A program made the translations under genes and the position numbers. From an uncultured Draconibacterium sp. (GTDB lineage Bacteria > Bacteroidota > Bacteroidia > Bacteroidales > Prolixibacteraceae): a stretch of 64,000 bases of DNA. Where the stretch lies: assembly GCF_963677575.1 (NCBI RefSeq), contig NZ_OY782038.1, forward strand, positions 3,103,501 through 3,167,500, written 5' to 3'. The number at the start of each line of letters is the position of its first letter. Within the stretch, counting starts at the first letter, position 1. The notes beneath the pieces are model-generated. The model saw only the letters and a list, made by a program, of their open reading frames with translations, was not told the DNA's origin and did not search any database. Below are positions 51,891-60,505 of the stretch, piece after piece.

Positions 51891-51921
51891 AAATACAAAA
51901 CAATTTTAAAAAATAAAGAAT

Positions 51922-53010
51922 ATGAAAGTAGATGATCAGAAATTATTATCACCATTTACAATAAATGGTTGCGAAGTAAAAAATCGATTTGTGTCGAAAG
52001 TAGAATTAGATGAGGGAGTTACAACCTTTAGAGGGATGTTTACCACGCACACAATGGAATACTACGAAAGACGGGCCGAAGAAGGCATAGGAATGATTGT
52101 AACCGGGAAACAATCTTCGGCAATGTACAGACCCAGACCGGATGTAACCAGTTATCCTTCAATTACAGAAACGACAGAATATGTCCACAGGTTAAAGAAA
52201 ATGGTTGATAGGGTACATCGTTTCGGAACTAAAGTTTTTGCTGATGTAAATACACGTTTTGAAAATGTCTTGCCGGGATTTATGCTGGTTAAAAGATTAA
52301 AAGAAACAGATGTAAAACCAAACAATAAGGTGGTGCAAATGAATCCTAATGCAGCCGAAGACAAAATAATCGACGAGTATGTAAAACTTGCAACTGTTGC
52401 CCGTATTGTTGGATTTGATGGAATTCAGGTTGATATTTCGCCCCTCGATACCAGCACGAACAATCATAAATTTGTTGTAGAGTCTTCACTTTCATCAAAA
52501 AGAGATGTTAAACGCGAAATACACAAACGGATTTCTATTGCAGAAAAGATAGTGGAGTCGATAAAGATTGTTTGTGGCGATGATTTTCCGGTAATGTTAA
52601 ACATTAAGATAAACGATGAATTTATTGCTTACACGCAATCAACATCTACCAGTCCAGATTATTCGACAGAAAGTGTAGAGCTTGATTTTGTGTTGCAATC
52701 AATCAGCAAACTTGAAATCGCCGGATTCGATGCGCTGAATGTTGATATTACGGCATCCTCCTATCAATTCGATAACAGAAACAACTATCTGTTAAAACGA
52801 AACCTGGTTCTCATCAATAAAATAAAAAAACAGGTAAATATCCCGGTAATTCTGGAGGCTTTTAAAGAGCAAAAGCAATTGGCAATACATGTACTGACAA
52901 AAGGATTTGTAGATGCTATCGGGGTCGAAGACTCGTACATGCTTCGGCATGATCTCCCTTTCACTAACGAAGGTGGTTCTGATCATTTAACGAATTACTG
53001 GATTGCCTGA
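51922..53010 (+). CDS. Old yellow enzyme-like TIM-barrel protein with altered active site
   Basis: 362 residues. The start LLSPFTINGCEVKNRFV and the TTHTMEYYERRAEEGIGMIV segment are typical of FMN-dependent NADH:flavin oxidoreductases (OYE). The usual substrate-site segment (D-G-V-E-I-H-x-x-H-G-Y) is instead DGIQVDISPLDTST, so the His pair that binds the substrate is lost. FMN phosphate-binding glycines are also hard to place near the C-terminus. It may be a degenerate or repurposed barrel. No signal peptide, so cytosolic. It belongs to the island regulon. Confidence 0.75.
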   Translation: MKVDDQKLLSPFTINGCEVKNRFVSKVELDEGVTTFRGMFTTHTMEYYERRAEEGIGMIVTGKQSSAMYRPRPDVTSYPSITETTEYVHRLKKMVDRVHRFGTKVFADVNTRFENVLPGFMLVKRLKETDVKPNNKVVQMNPNAAEDKIIDEYVKLATVARIVGFDGIQVDISPLDTSTNNHKFVVESSLSSKRDVKREIHKRISIAEKIVESIKIVCGDDFPVMLNIKINDEFIAYTQSTSTSPDYSTESVELDFVLQSISKLEIAGFDALNVDITASSYQFDNRNNYLLKRNLVLINKIKKQVNIPVILEAFKEQKQLAIHVLTKGFVDAIGVEDSYMLRHDLPFTNEGGSDHLTNYWIA

Positions 53011-53038
53011 CAATGCCTTATAAAATGAAAAAGAAGAA

Positions 53039-53279
53039 ACTAACTAAACCACTATGCACTGAAAGTACATAGGTTTAAGATTGAATGAAATTCAAAATGA
53101 ACAAAGCATAGGATATGAGTAGAAAGTAATGAGTAGTGAGAGAAGAAAATAGACACGAATAAGATTCTCAATACTCAAATCTATGTACTCAAATCAAAAT
53201 CCTATAAAATAAAAGTTTATAGATACTAAAGTAGCTGCAATCAAATTGCAGGGTTTTAACCATTAACTAGAAAATAAAA
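53039..53279 (+). repeat. 241-bp direct repeat, copy 2
   Basis: Matches 48570-48810 with four differences. Ends 11 bp before the ATG of a 54-residue ORF, so it probably includes its promoter and leader. Confidence 0.88.
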
Positions 53280-53290
53280 AATAGAATATC

Positions 53291-53455
53291 ATGAAAAAGA
53301 AGAAAATTGGAATAATTGTAGCTGCAACGTTGTTTGCAATAATATTGGTAACCAGCCTTACAAGTAGTAAGGCAGAATCATTTCATTCTGTTGAGCAGGA
53401 AGAAGGATTGCAAATAGAAGAATGGATGATAGACGGACAAACATGGAAAATTTAA
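53291..53455 (+). CDS. Small secreted peptide with acidic LQIEEWM end
   Basis: 54 residues: a basic start (MKKKKIG), a hydrophobic segment (IIVAATLFAIILVTSL) and an acidic rest (VEQEEGLQIEEWMIDGQTWK). I have seen similar L-x-[IL]-E-x-WM ends in small Bacteroidota proteins, but cannot name a family. Translation is plausible from the spacing to the 241-bp repeat. Probably a secreted or membrane-anchored peptide. Confidence 0.55.
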   Translation: MKKKKIGIIVAATLFAIILVTSLTSSKAESFHSVEQEEGLQIEEWMIDGQTWKI

Positions 53456-53753
53456 AAATTAAAAGACAAGCAAAACATTGAATTTGCTATTTAACAGACA
53501 TTCTTTTTCAGCATATATTCAATTAATTTGAGGATTAATAAAGAGTAATTTGTTATTATTGCAAGTTCACAGACAAGGGGTCGACACGTTGAAGGTGGCC
53601 CCTTTTTTTGTCTGCCAATCAATCATAATACACAATACTTATCGGCCATAATTATAATGAGCTAAAAGTGATAGAGGACGAGCCGAATCGGCAGTATTAA
53701 CATCGTTTTCAAGCATACTTTTGTAGTAATAATAACATTTAAAACAAATTGAA

Positions 53754-54107
53754 ATGAAAAGAAGTAATCAAAACATTTTTATGCCATTTTCGATTGGAGG
53801 AAATTTTGCGTTTAACCAATTCGCAAACAAAAGAAAAACGTCGCTGATAGTGGCCTTATCAAACTCGAACCGTACAGTTGAAAACATGAATTTTAACCGC
53901 GAAGGTTCGACACAAGAGGCTGATACCGATTTTTACACCACGTACGATCTTGATGCGGAGAATGCCTTGTTTATTAGTAAAACGAAAAGTGATTCGAAAT
54001 TCATTTTTAACGTTTCCCTTGTTGACACGACAAACTGTTCGGCTCAGAAACCGCTTTTCAATGAAGAAAAACGGATTATCTCAACACATTGGGCAGAATT
54101 GAATTAG
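53754..54107 (+). CDS. Hypothetical 117-residue protein
   Basis: No signal peptide, no membrane segment, no recognised domain. The beginning (MKRSNQNIFMPFSIGGNFAF) is mixed, and the end is polar. It is preceded by a leader like those of the island promoters (TTTGTAGTAATAATAACATT) and a -7 element TACTTTTG at 53716, but the box 43 bp upstream (CTAAAAGTGAT) is weak, so it may be a decayed regulon member. Confidence 0.55.
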   Translation: MKRSNQNIFMPFSIGGNFAFNQFANKRKTSLIVALSNSNRTVENMNFNREGSTQEADTDFYTTYDLDAENALFISKTKSDSKFIFNVSLVDTTNCSAQKPLFNEEKRIISTHWAELN

Positions 54108-54437
54108 AAGATCACGGATGCGTAAACCGCAACAAGGATAAAATAGCAGCAAATGATAACAGAAACGATAAGCCGTATATGTGGGTTGTCTGACTTTTTG
54201 TTTAAAAAGCCAGGTTCTATAAACTTACTATTGATGATCCCTAATTCTGGTATTTATAAAAAAGTCAACCAAATGGTTGCCTTTTTGTGTTTTTTAAGTT
54301 AAAAACATTTCAGCATCTTATTTTCTTTGACGTATTATTGATAATTAATGGCTATCACTGAAAAAAATTGCTCACAAAAGATACGTTAAAATTACTTCAT
54401 TTATCTTTGAAATGATTAAGACTTATTCTTGTCATAA
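54108..54437. other. Intergenic stretch, no gene
   Basis: 330 bp, AT-rich. A probable -7 element TATCTTTG is at 54402-54409, shortly before the DUF481 gene. Nothing else recognised. Confidence 0.45.
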
Positions 54438-55274
54438 ATGATGAAAACTAAGCCTATGATAACGATGAAAAGATTGCTATTTGACTTACTTTTTTTAAAT
54501 AAGGCTTTTTTGCTATTTGCCTTCTCTCCGGAAATATCTTCAGAAATTATATCTGACACCACAATTGTTGAAGCAGATACAAGTAGTATTGATTCTATGC
54601 AGAGCATCCGAAAATGGACTACTGGCGACACATATATTAGCGGGGCTATGGAATGGACAAATGAGGACAATGACAAAGAGTTTGAATTTGATATCCAATT
54701 TGGAGCCAATTTTATAGGCAAAAAGGATGAAATAGATATTAAACTCGAATCGGACTTTGGTATAAAAAACGGAAAGCAGAAAGATAATGAACAGGATTTG
54801 AGGATAAACTGGTACCATACCCTATACAAAAAATGGCACCTGGCCGGGCAGGGCCGAATTGAACGCAATCAACGGACAATAGAAGGCACCAGTTTCGATT
54901 ATTTGATTTGGCTTGGGGGATTAGGACCAGGCTACAATCTTGAAATCGAAGAGACAGGAAACAGTCGCATTTCCATCTTATACAATTATCTTCAGCTGTT
55001 TGTTTTTAAAGGAAATGTTGAAATACACACCAAAGCACCATCCATTTACCTGGACAATGATTACCAACTCTCAAAAAAAGTAAACTTAAAAAACTGGACC
55101 AGTATTCTTTTCTATGATATAGATGATGTAGGTTACGAACTGGAAACTGAGTTTGGATATTCGATAACTGAACACCTTGCAATAGGACTACGGCATTACT
55201 TTTTATATAACGGTCCTACTTTAAAATACAACAAATCGAACGAGCTGAGGATTTTTACCAAAATCACGTTTTAA
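54438..55274 (+). CDS. DUF481-like outer-membrane barrel protein
   Basis: 278 residues from the first ATG; a shorter start at 54465 (MKRLLFDLLFLNKAFLLFAF) would begin nearer the signal peptide. DUF481 (YdiY-type) features: TGDTYISGAMEWTNEDNDKE, then the alternating strands, GGLGPGYNLEIEETGNSRIS and the LRHYFLYNG end. These are barrels of the outer membrane whose role is not settled; a salt-linked function has been proposed. Monocistronic, followed by another barrel gene. Confidence 0.8.
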   Translation: MMKTKPMITMKRLLFDLLFLNKAFLLFAFSPEISSEIISDTTIVEADTSSIDSMQSIRKWTTGDTYISGAMEWTNEDNDKEFEFDIQFGANFIGKKDEIDIKLESDFGIKNGKQKDNEQDLRINWYHTLYKKWHLAGQGRIERNQRTIEGTSFDYLIWLGGLGPGYNLEIEETGNSRISILYNYLQLFVFKGNVEIHTKAPSIYLDNDYQLSKKVNLKNWTSILFYDIDDVGYELETEFGYSITEHLAIGLRHYFLYNGPTLKYNKSNELRIFTKITF

Positions 55275-55400
55275 CGGAATCCCTGCAAACCTCAGTTCAA
55301 ACGAAGTACATGTGATTAATATTTTCGTTCTACAATTTAACAATGTATTTTTGAAATACTATCAATGCAATTTCTGCTGAGACTGAGAAGTTTGTTCGAA

Positions 55401-56258
55401 ATGAGAATTGTCATTTATATAATCATACTAACCTTGCTGTATGGACAATTGAATGCCCAGGAATATAACGAAACAGTAAAATCGAAAAGAAAGGTTGGCT
55501 TTTTGGAAGAAGAACGGAAGTGGAGTGTTGAATTGCCTATCTGGATTCCGGGATTTCGAGGAGAGTTTGCTTATGGTGAAGCAGGTATTGAAGGAGAAGA
55601 CGGAACCACCCCAATTCCTGATCAGCCAATTGAAAATCCAGAATTTGGAGATGTTTTTAAACGGCTCTTCCGAACACGTTTCGATCTGAACTACTTTCTG
55701 GTGTTAGGAGTTTCATACGACAACGAGCGTTTTTACGGTGAAATGGATGCATTTACCGGCACTCTTGGATCGTCGATCATTTTCAGGACTAATAACTATA
55801 AGCTTATTCGGGCAAGTGTGCATGCAGATTTGGTCCACTTCCGATTGGGTTATAATTTGTATGAGCGAGCAATACAATCAACCAAAGGGAAATACCAGTT
55901 GTATGGTATAGCTGGTACACGTTTACATAATTTTTATATAAAAGCAGGCAATAATGATATTCAGACGTACTTGGCAATATCACCTCTATGGATTGAGCCA
56001 ATTCTGGGTGCCCGCAACGAAATACTATATAGCAACTGGAAATTTATATTACAAGGAGATATAGGCAATTTCTGGATAAATGATAAATTCTCATATCAAT
56101 TCAATTTACACGCCTATTACCGGGCAAGCAACCTTTTGTCACTAAAAATCGGCTGGAACAGCTGGTATATAAATTATCGGGATAAATTTCGTAAAGAAGA
56201 TTTGCTAATTAAAACTCACCTTGCAGGTCCGATCGCGTCTGTATCATTTCATTTTTAA
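55401..56258 (+). CDS. Predicted outer-membrane protein
   Basis: 285 residues from the ATG at 55401, which begins a signal peptide (IILTLLYGQLNAQEY). The upstream in-frame ATG adds an unlikely basic tail. The body is barrel-like (RTRFDLNYFLVLGVSYDNERF, then paired strands) and ends in VSFHF. No family recognised. It is downstream of the DUF481 gene on the same strand with a 126-bp gap. Confidence 0.65.
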   Translation: MRIVIYIIILTLLYGQLNAQEYNETVKSKRKVGFLEEERKWSVELPIWIPGFRGEFAYGEAGIEGEDGTTPIPDQPIENPEFGDVFKRLFRTRFDLNYFLVLGVSYDNERFYGEMDAFTGTLGSSIIFRTNNYKLIRASVHADLVHFRLGYNLYERAIQSTKGKYQLYGIAGTRLHNFYIKAGNNDIQTYLAISPLWIEPILGARNEILYSNWKFILQGDIGNFWINDKFSYQFNLHAYYRASNLLSLKIGWNSWYINYRDKFRKEDLLIKTHLAGPIASVSFHF

Positions 56259-56368
56259 GACTAAGGTTTCGTGAAATAGAGACTAATTTAGATTGAATTT
56301 CTGATTTCTTTATTTTACACAGAATGAATAAAAATAAATTGACACTAAATTTGACACCATTAAAAACA

Positions 56369-56403
56369 AAAAGCCCTGTATCTCCAATAAATACAGGGCT
56401 TTT
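56369..56403 (-). terminator. Terminator of tRNA-Arg
   Basis: Stem AAAAGCCCTGTAT / ATACAGGGCTTTT, then T-rich sequence on the minus strand (TTTTTGTTTTT). It ends 13 bp past the tRNA 3' end. Confidence 0.85.
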
Positions 56404-56415
56404 AAAAACACAAAG

Positions 56416-56487
56416 TAGTCCCGACGGGAATCGAACCCATATCTACAGTTTAGGAAACTGCTATTCTATCCGTTGAACTACGGGACC
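56416..56487 (-). tRNA. tRNA-Arg (anticodon CCT)
   Basis: Folded by hand as 72 nt on the minus strand. Acceptor stem GGTCCCG / CGGGACT, anticodon stem GCAGT / ACTGT around loop TTCCTAA (anticodon CCT), and T arm ATGGG-TTCGATT-CCCGT. The 3' CCA is not encoded, which is common in this phylum. It lies upstream of pheS on the opposite strand. Confidence 0.95.
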
Positions 56488-56612
56488 ATAAATGTGGCGC
56501 AAAAGTAGTTAAAAACCTGAATCCCGACAAATCAGCCTAAAATATTGTTGCTCTGTTTTTATTCACTATAATCTGAATCATTATCTTTGCACCTCAGTTT
56601 AAAAGAACAAGG

Positions 56613-57632
56613 ATGTTAGACAAGATCAAAGCGTTACAGGAAGAAATCGATAAAATAGTGGCTTCAAGCAAGGAAGAGGTAGAGGAGTTACGTATAAGAT
56701 ATATCAGCAAAAAGGGCCTGATCGGACAATTATTCAACGACTTTAAAACTGTTCCTGCCGAGCAGAAAAAGGAGGTTGGGCAGGCCATTAACACGCTTAA
56801 AACTTTCGCTTTAGAAAAAATTAACACGCTAAAAGAAGGTTTTGAGAACAATGGCAACGAAACTGCCGGACAGGATCTGACCATGCCTGGTGAGCCCATG
56901 AAGCTGGGAACCCGCCATCCGCTATCACTGGTAAAAAACGAGATTATCGGAATTTTTGCCCGTCTTGGATTTACAGTTGCCGAAGGACCTGAGATTGAAG
57001 ACGACTGGCATGTATTTTCTGCTTTGAACTTTCCACCGGAGCACCCTGCCCGCGATATGCAGGATACTTTCTTTATTGAAAAAGATCCGGATGTGCTGCT
57101 GCGTACTCACACATCAAGTGTGCAAATCCGCGTTATGGAGCGCACCGAGCCGCCTATCCGCGCTATTTTCCCGGGACGCGTTTTCCGTAACGAAGCAATT
57201 TCTGCACGTTCGCACTGTATATTCCACCAAATTGAAGGTTTATATGTTGACGAGAATGTTTCGTTTGCCGACTTAAAACAAACTTTGTTGCAGTTTGCCA
57301 AAGAGCTGTTTGGCGAAGACACTAAAATCCGTCTGCGCCCGTCGTACTTCCCGTTTACCGAGCCAAGTGCCGAAATGGATGTAAGCTGCTCGATTTGTGG
57401 TGGCAAAGGATGTAATGTTTGTAAATACACCGGCTGGCTGGAGATTTTAGGCTGTGGAATGGTTGATCCGAACGTATTGGAACTTTGTAATATTGATAGC
57501 CGAAAATATACCGGATTTGCATTTGGAATGGGTATCGAGCGTATTACTATGTTGCGCTACGGAATTAAGGACATCCGCCATTTCTTCGAAAACGATGTAC
57601 GATTCTTAAAACAATTCGAATCGGCTACTTAA
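56613..57632 (+). CDS. pheS: Phenylalanine-tRNA ligase alpha subunit
   Basis: 339 residues, the normal length of the alpha chain. A coiled-coil N-terminus (about 1-85) is followed by the class II catalytic core with motif 2 around FPGRVFRNEAISARSHCIFH and motif 3 in GMGIERITMLRYGI. A Cys-rich insert (CSICGGKGCNVCKY) is also usual in this subfamily. It charges tRNA-Phe in a complex with PheT; pheT is not in the window. A housekeeping gene and the surest in this window. Confidence 0.98.
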   Translation: MLDKIKALQEEIDKIVASSKEEVEELRIRYISKKGLIGQLFNDFKTVPAEQKKEVGQAINTLKTFALEKINTLKEGFENNGNETAGQDLTMPGEPMKLGTRHPLSLVKNEIIGIFARLGFTVAEGPEIEDDWHVFSALNFPPEHPARDMQDTFFIEKDPDVLLRTHTSSVQIRVMERTEPPIRAIFPGRVFRNEAISARSHCIFHQIEGLYVDENVSFADLKQTLLQFAKELFGEDTKIRLRPSYFPFTEPSAEMDVSCSICGGKGCNVCKYTGWLEILGCGMVDPNVLELCNIDSRKYTGFAFGMGIERITMLRYGIKDIRHFFENDVRFLKQFESAT

Positions 57633-57654
57633 TACCATTAAAAACAATTTTCTT

Positions 57655-58143
57655 ATGATTAAAAAGTTGACCTCATTAACACTGGCAATGTTTTGCCTTT
57701 TTTCAATTTCGTTGGCACAAAAAACAACAAAACGCCAGGCTGTTTATGCCGAGCTGGGCGGTGCAGCCGTTTTAGGATCCGTAAACTACGACTTCCGCTT
57801 TAAACCCGGAAACGATGGATTGGGTGCGCGTATCGGGCTCGGGTATGTTCCGGATGTAATAATTTTTCCATTGGAACTAAACGGACTGGTTGGCAAAAAC
57901 AAGCTGGCTTTTGAATACGGGGCAGGAATTTCTCTGGCTTATTTTACTAAAGAACATTACGATGGAAATCAAACATTTCGGAGTGATGACTCACGGCTGG
58001 GGTTTATTTATCACGGGAAGGTTGGTCTCCGAATTACGCCAGCAAACAATGGATTATTCTTCAATTTTAATTGTACACCGCTAATAAATACCGAAGAAGC
58101 AAGGCTGTGGTTTGGACTGGGTTTGGGCTATTCGTGGCATTAG
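57655..58143 (+). CDS. Small secreted barrel-like protein
   Basis: 162 residues with a signal peptide ending SISLAQKTT. The text (YAELGGAAVLGSVNYDFRF, then strands, then LWFGLGLGYSWH) is that of a small outer-membrane barrel often encoded beside unrelated housekeeping genes. It follows pheS by 22 bp and may share its transcript. No known function. Confidence 0.7.
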   Translation: MIKKLTSLTLAMFCLFSISLAQKTTKRQAVYAELGGAAVLGSVNYDFRFKPGNDGLGARIGLGYVPDVIIFPLELNGLVGKNKLAFEYGAGISLAYFTKEHYDGNQTFRSDDSRLGFIYHGKVGLRITPANNGLFFNFNCTPLINTEEARLWFGLGLGYSWH

Positions 58144-58643
58144 TCCGCATTATTCATCACAAATAGCAAAATAGTTTAATGCGACGAAGTTTCGTACCCA
58201 TTTTTGGCACTCAAAAATGGACTCAACTAAGTCGGGATTAACCCGGAGAAACATGACTATTGCTAAAATCAAATGAAACGACCATGATCCGTCGGTTGAC
58301 CGGATCACATACGCATATTATTAAAATCATGGGAGTTACATCTTATACCTTAGAAAACAAACAATTTTAATAAGATGAATTATCCGGGTTAATTTTAACC
58401 TGTAACTTTTGCTGAATTGACCCCAATTCTTGTAACACTCAGGTTAACACGAATTTAACAAATAGCTGGTCAAAAACCTGCTTTTTGGCATGTTTAGCAA
58501 AAAAGCCGTAGCTTTGCAGCATACTTTTTAGTCTTTTACTAGACAGGGAAAATAAAATTAGAAACAGCCCAATCCTGTAGAACACAGAAAATAACAATTA
58601 AAATATGTATGATTTTTTGGATGGGGCACTAAATAAATACTGA
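58144..58643. other. Long gene-free stretch with a canonical promoter
   Basis: 500 bp without a convincing gene. A standard Bacteroidota promoter is visible near its end: TTTTTGG at 58482-58488, 20 bp, TAGCTTTG at 58509-58516, facing the small membrane-protein gene. A 12-codon ORF (MYDFLDGALNKY) lies just before that gene. Confidence 0.55.
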
Positions 58644-58811
58644 ATGGAAACAAAAGCAAATCAGAATCAGATTGTCATTAAGATGAATACTGAGAATGAA
58701 AAAAAAATGCTGCCATTAAACTTTATTTTTACACTGGCGGCAGGTGCTATCGCCGGAATGGCAATTATTTTCAGTCTCTTCTGGGGATTGGAAAAGTTAT
58801 TGGGAATGTAA
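58644..58811 (+). CDS. 55-residue single-helix membrane protein
   Basis: Polar N-terminus (METKANQNQIVIK...) and one membrane helix (about 26-50, NFIFTLAAGAIAGMAIIFSL), then a short end. A later ATG at residue 14 is an alternative start. Followed by a strong terminator. Family unknown. It is supported by the promoter and terminator more than by homology. Confidence 0.6.
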   Translation: METKANQNQIVIKMNTENEKKMLPLNFIFTLAAGAIAGMAIIFSLFWGLEKLLGM

Positions 58812-58830
58812 CCAACGTATTATAGAACAG

Positions 58831-58856
58831 AAAAGGCTCGCAGTTGCGAGCCTTTT
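58831..58856 (+). terminator. Terminator after the 55-residue gene
   Basis: Stem AAAAGGCTCGCA / TGCGAGCCTTTT with a 2-nt loop and long T run. Also close to the convergent aldo/keto reductase gene end, so probably bidirectional. Confidence 0.9.
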
Positions 58857-58884
58857 TTTATGCTTTATTCTTACATTTCAAATA

Positions 58885-59868
58885 TTACTTCAGCACTTTT
58901 TCAATAGCCTCTAATTCCTCAGCCGAAAAACTATGGTTCTTCAACATTTCCACATTGTCATCGATTTGTTTTACCGAACTGGCACCAATCAGTACCGACG
59001 TAATTCGTTTATCGCGTAAAATCCAGGCCAATGCCATTTGCGCCAACGACTGTCCACGTTCCTGAGCAATGTTATTCAAAGCCACAATTTTTTCGTGTGC
59101 CGTTTCAACATGCTCTTTTTTCAGAAAAACTTCGCGGGTTGCTCTCGATCCTTCAGGAATTCCTTTTAAATATTTATTGGTAAGCAATCCTTGGGCCAGT
59201 GGCGAAAACGGTATACAACCAATTCCTTCGTCTTCCAATACATCCAAAAGACCATCTTCTACCCAACGTTCAAACATGGAGTAACGTGGCTGATGGATTA
59301 AACATGGCGTTCCCAATTCTTTCAAAATTCGGGCAGCTTCTTTTGCCATATCAGCCGGATAATTTGAAATTCCGACATACAAGGCTTTCCCCGAGCGAAC
59401 TGCACGATCGAGTGCCATCATTGTTTCTTCAAGCGGCGTATCCGGATCGGGGCGGTGCGAATAAAAAATATCTACATACTCCAGCCCCATCCGTTTTAAA
59501 CTCTGGTCGAGGCTGGCTAGCACATATTTGCGGCTCCCCCATTCTCCATAAGGGCCGGGCCACATCAGGTAACCTGCTTTGCTCGAAATGATCAGCTCAT
59601 CGCGGTAAGCACTAAAATCCTGTTTCAAGATCTTACCAAAATTTTCTTCGGCCGAACCCGGAGGCGGGCCGTAATTATTAGCCAGATCGAAATGTGTGAT
59701 GCCCAAATCAAAAGCACGGTGCAACATAGCCCGGCCATTTTCAAAAACATCAATTCCGCCAAAGTTATGCCACAAACCCAGCGAAACAGCAGGCAGTTTC
59801 AGCCCCCATTTTCCACAGCGATTGTACTGCATTTCATCATATCTCGATTCTTTTGGTACATAGGTCAT
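58885..59868 (-). CDS. Aldo/keto reductase, YghZ/Gpr-like
   Basis: 327 residues. Typical start MQYNRCGKWGLKLPAVSLGL and the tetrad residues in THFDLANNYG (Asp, Tyr), ISSKAG (Lys) and FYSHRPD (His). YghZ-type enzymes reduce L-glyceraldehyde 3-phosphate and methylglyoxal with NADPH, so it may detoxify aldehydes; the assignment to this branch rests on the text around NNYGPPPGSAEENFG. A copy of the 165-bp repeat lies about 100 bp upstream of its start. Confidence 0.9.
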   Translation of the reverse strand: MTYVPKESRYDEMQYNRCGKWGLKLPAVSLGLWHNFGGIDVFENGRAMLHRAFDLGITHFDLANNYGPPPGSAEENFGKILKQDFSAYRDELIISSKAGYLMWPGPYGEWGSRKYVLASLDQSLKRMGLEYVDIFYSHRPDPDTPLEETMMALDRAVRSGKALYVGISNYPADMAKEAARILKELGTPCLIHQPRYSMFERWVEDGLLDVLEDEGIGCIPFSPLAQGLLTNKYLKGIPEGSRATREVFLKKEHVETAHEKIVALNNIAQERGQSLAQMALAWILRDKRITSVLIGASSVKQIDDNVEMLKNHSFSAEELEAIEKVLK

Positions 59869-59967
59869 ACTATTAAATTTAATTGGTTATTGCTAAAAAT
59901 GCTTTTGAAATCGTCGCTAAACAAATCCAAATGCATCGCTTAAAGTTATTATTCTTTTGTCAATTCT

Positions 59968-60132
59968 CTAACCTGAAAAATTCATTAAATTTTTCACACA
60001 AAGTATTGACGATTGAAAATCATTACAGTATGTGTCTTGAACAAAATAATCTGATAATTTTCAATGTCAAGGTTAGCCCTGACAAATAATTGTTTTTCAA
60101 CTATTTCATCAGCCCTGTGGGTGATTAATTCA
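59968..60132. repeat. About 165-bp structured intergenic repeat, copy 2
   Basis: Matches 29765-29926 from CTAACCTGAAAAATTCATT to GTGATTAATTCA, with scattered changes. The central stem (TTGACGATTGAAAATCAT against ATAATTTTCAATGTCAA) is kept. Confidence 0.75.
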
Positions 60133-60140
60133 TAAAATTG

Positions 60141-60354
60141 CACTACTGTCCGACTAACATTGAACAGATTTTCCTCGCTTCGCTAGGAATGACAAGTTTT
60201 TGGCGGCTTTTCGGGGTGGGGGTTGGTTTACGGCTTTGCCGTAAACCAACCCCCACCCCGAAGCTCTCTCAATCGTAATATTCTGTCATTCTGAGTGTAA
60301 TAAAATGAAGCGAAAGAATCTTTTTCATAATTGCGTTTTAGTCGGACAGTAGTG
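60141..60354. mobile_element. MITE-like element with 16-bp terminal inverted repeats
   Basis: Ends are perfect inverted repeats, CACTACTGTCCGACTA and TAGTCGGACAGTAGTG. At its centre is a perfect 25-bp-stem palindrome (60210-60262, with CGGGGTGGGGGTTGGTTTAC in the arm). It encodes no protein. The right part recurs at 27621-27718, as expected for a mobile non-autonomous element. Confidence 0.72.
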
Positions 60355-60505
60355 ATAAAATTGAATTAATCAGGCTAAATCAATACACAATCATTGCATT
60401 CAACTTCCTTCTCAAAAATACGACCCGCGCAAGATTTCAGTCATATTCTGAAACTAATCGGCCTTAAAACCATATAAATAATATAGAAACTAAAATCGAA
60501 TAGCC

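Larger units (their letters stand above)
51345..51921. other. Intergenic stretch with terminator, repeat and island promoter 9
   Basis: Contains the sequence shared with 6232-6270, a GC-rich hairpin with T7 run (51772-51802), and promoter 9. The TTTGTTATTACTG at 51744 matches, reverse-complemented, the leader of island promoters. No gene seen. Confidence 0.5.
59869..60505. other. Gene-free stretch with two dispersed repeats
   Basis: Holds copy 2 of the structured repeat (59968-60132), immediately followed by the MITE-like element (60141-60354). No gene seen. Confidence 0.7.
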
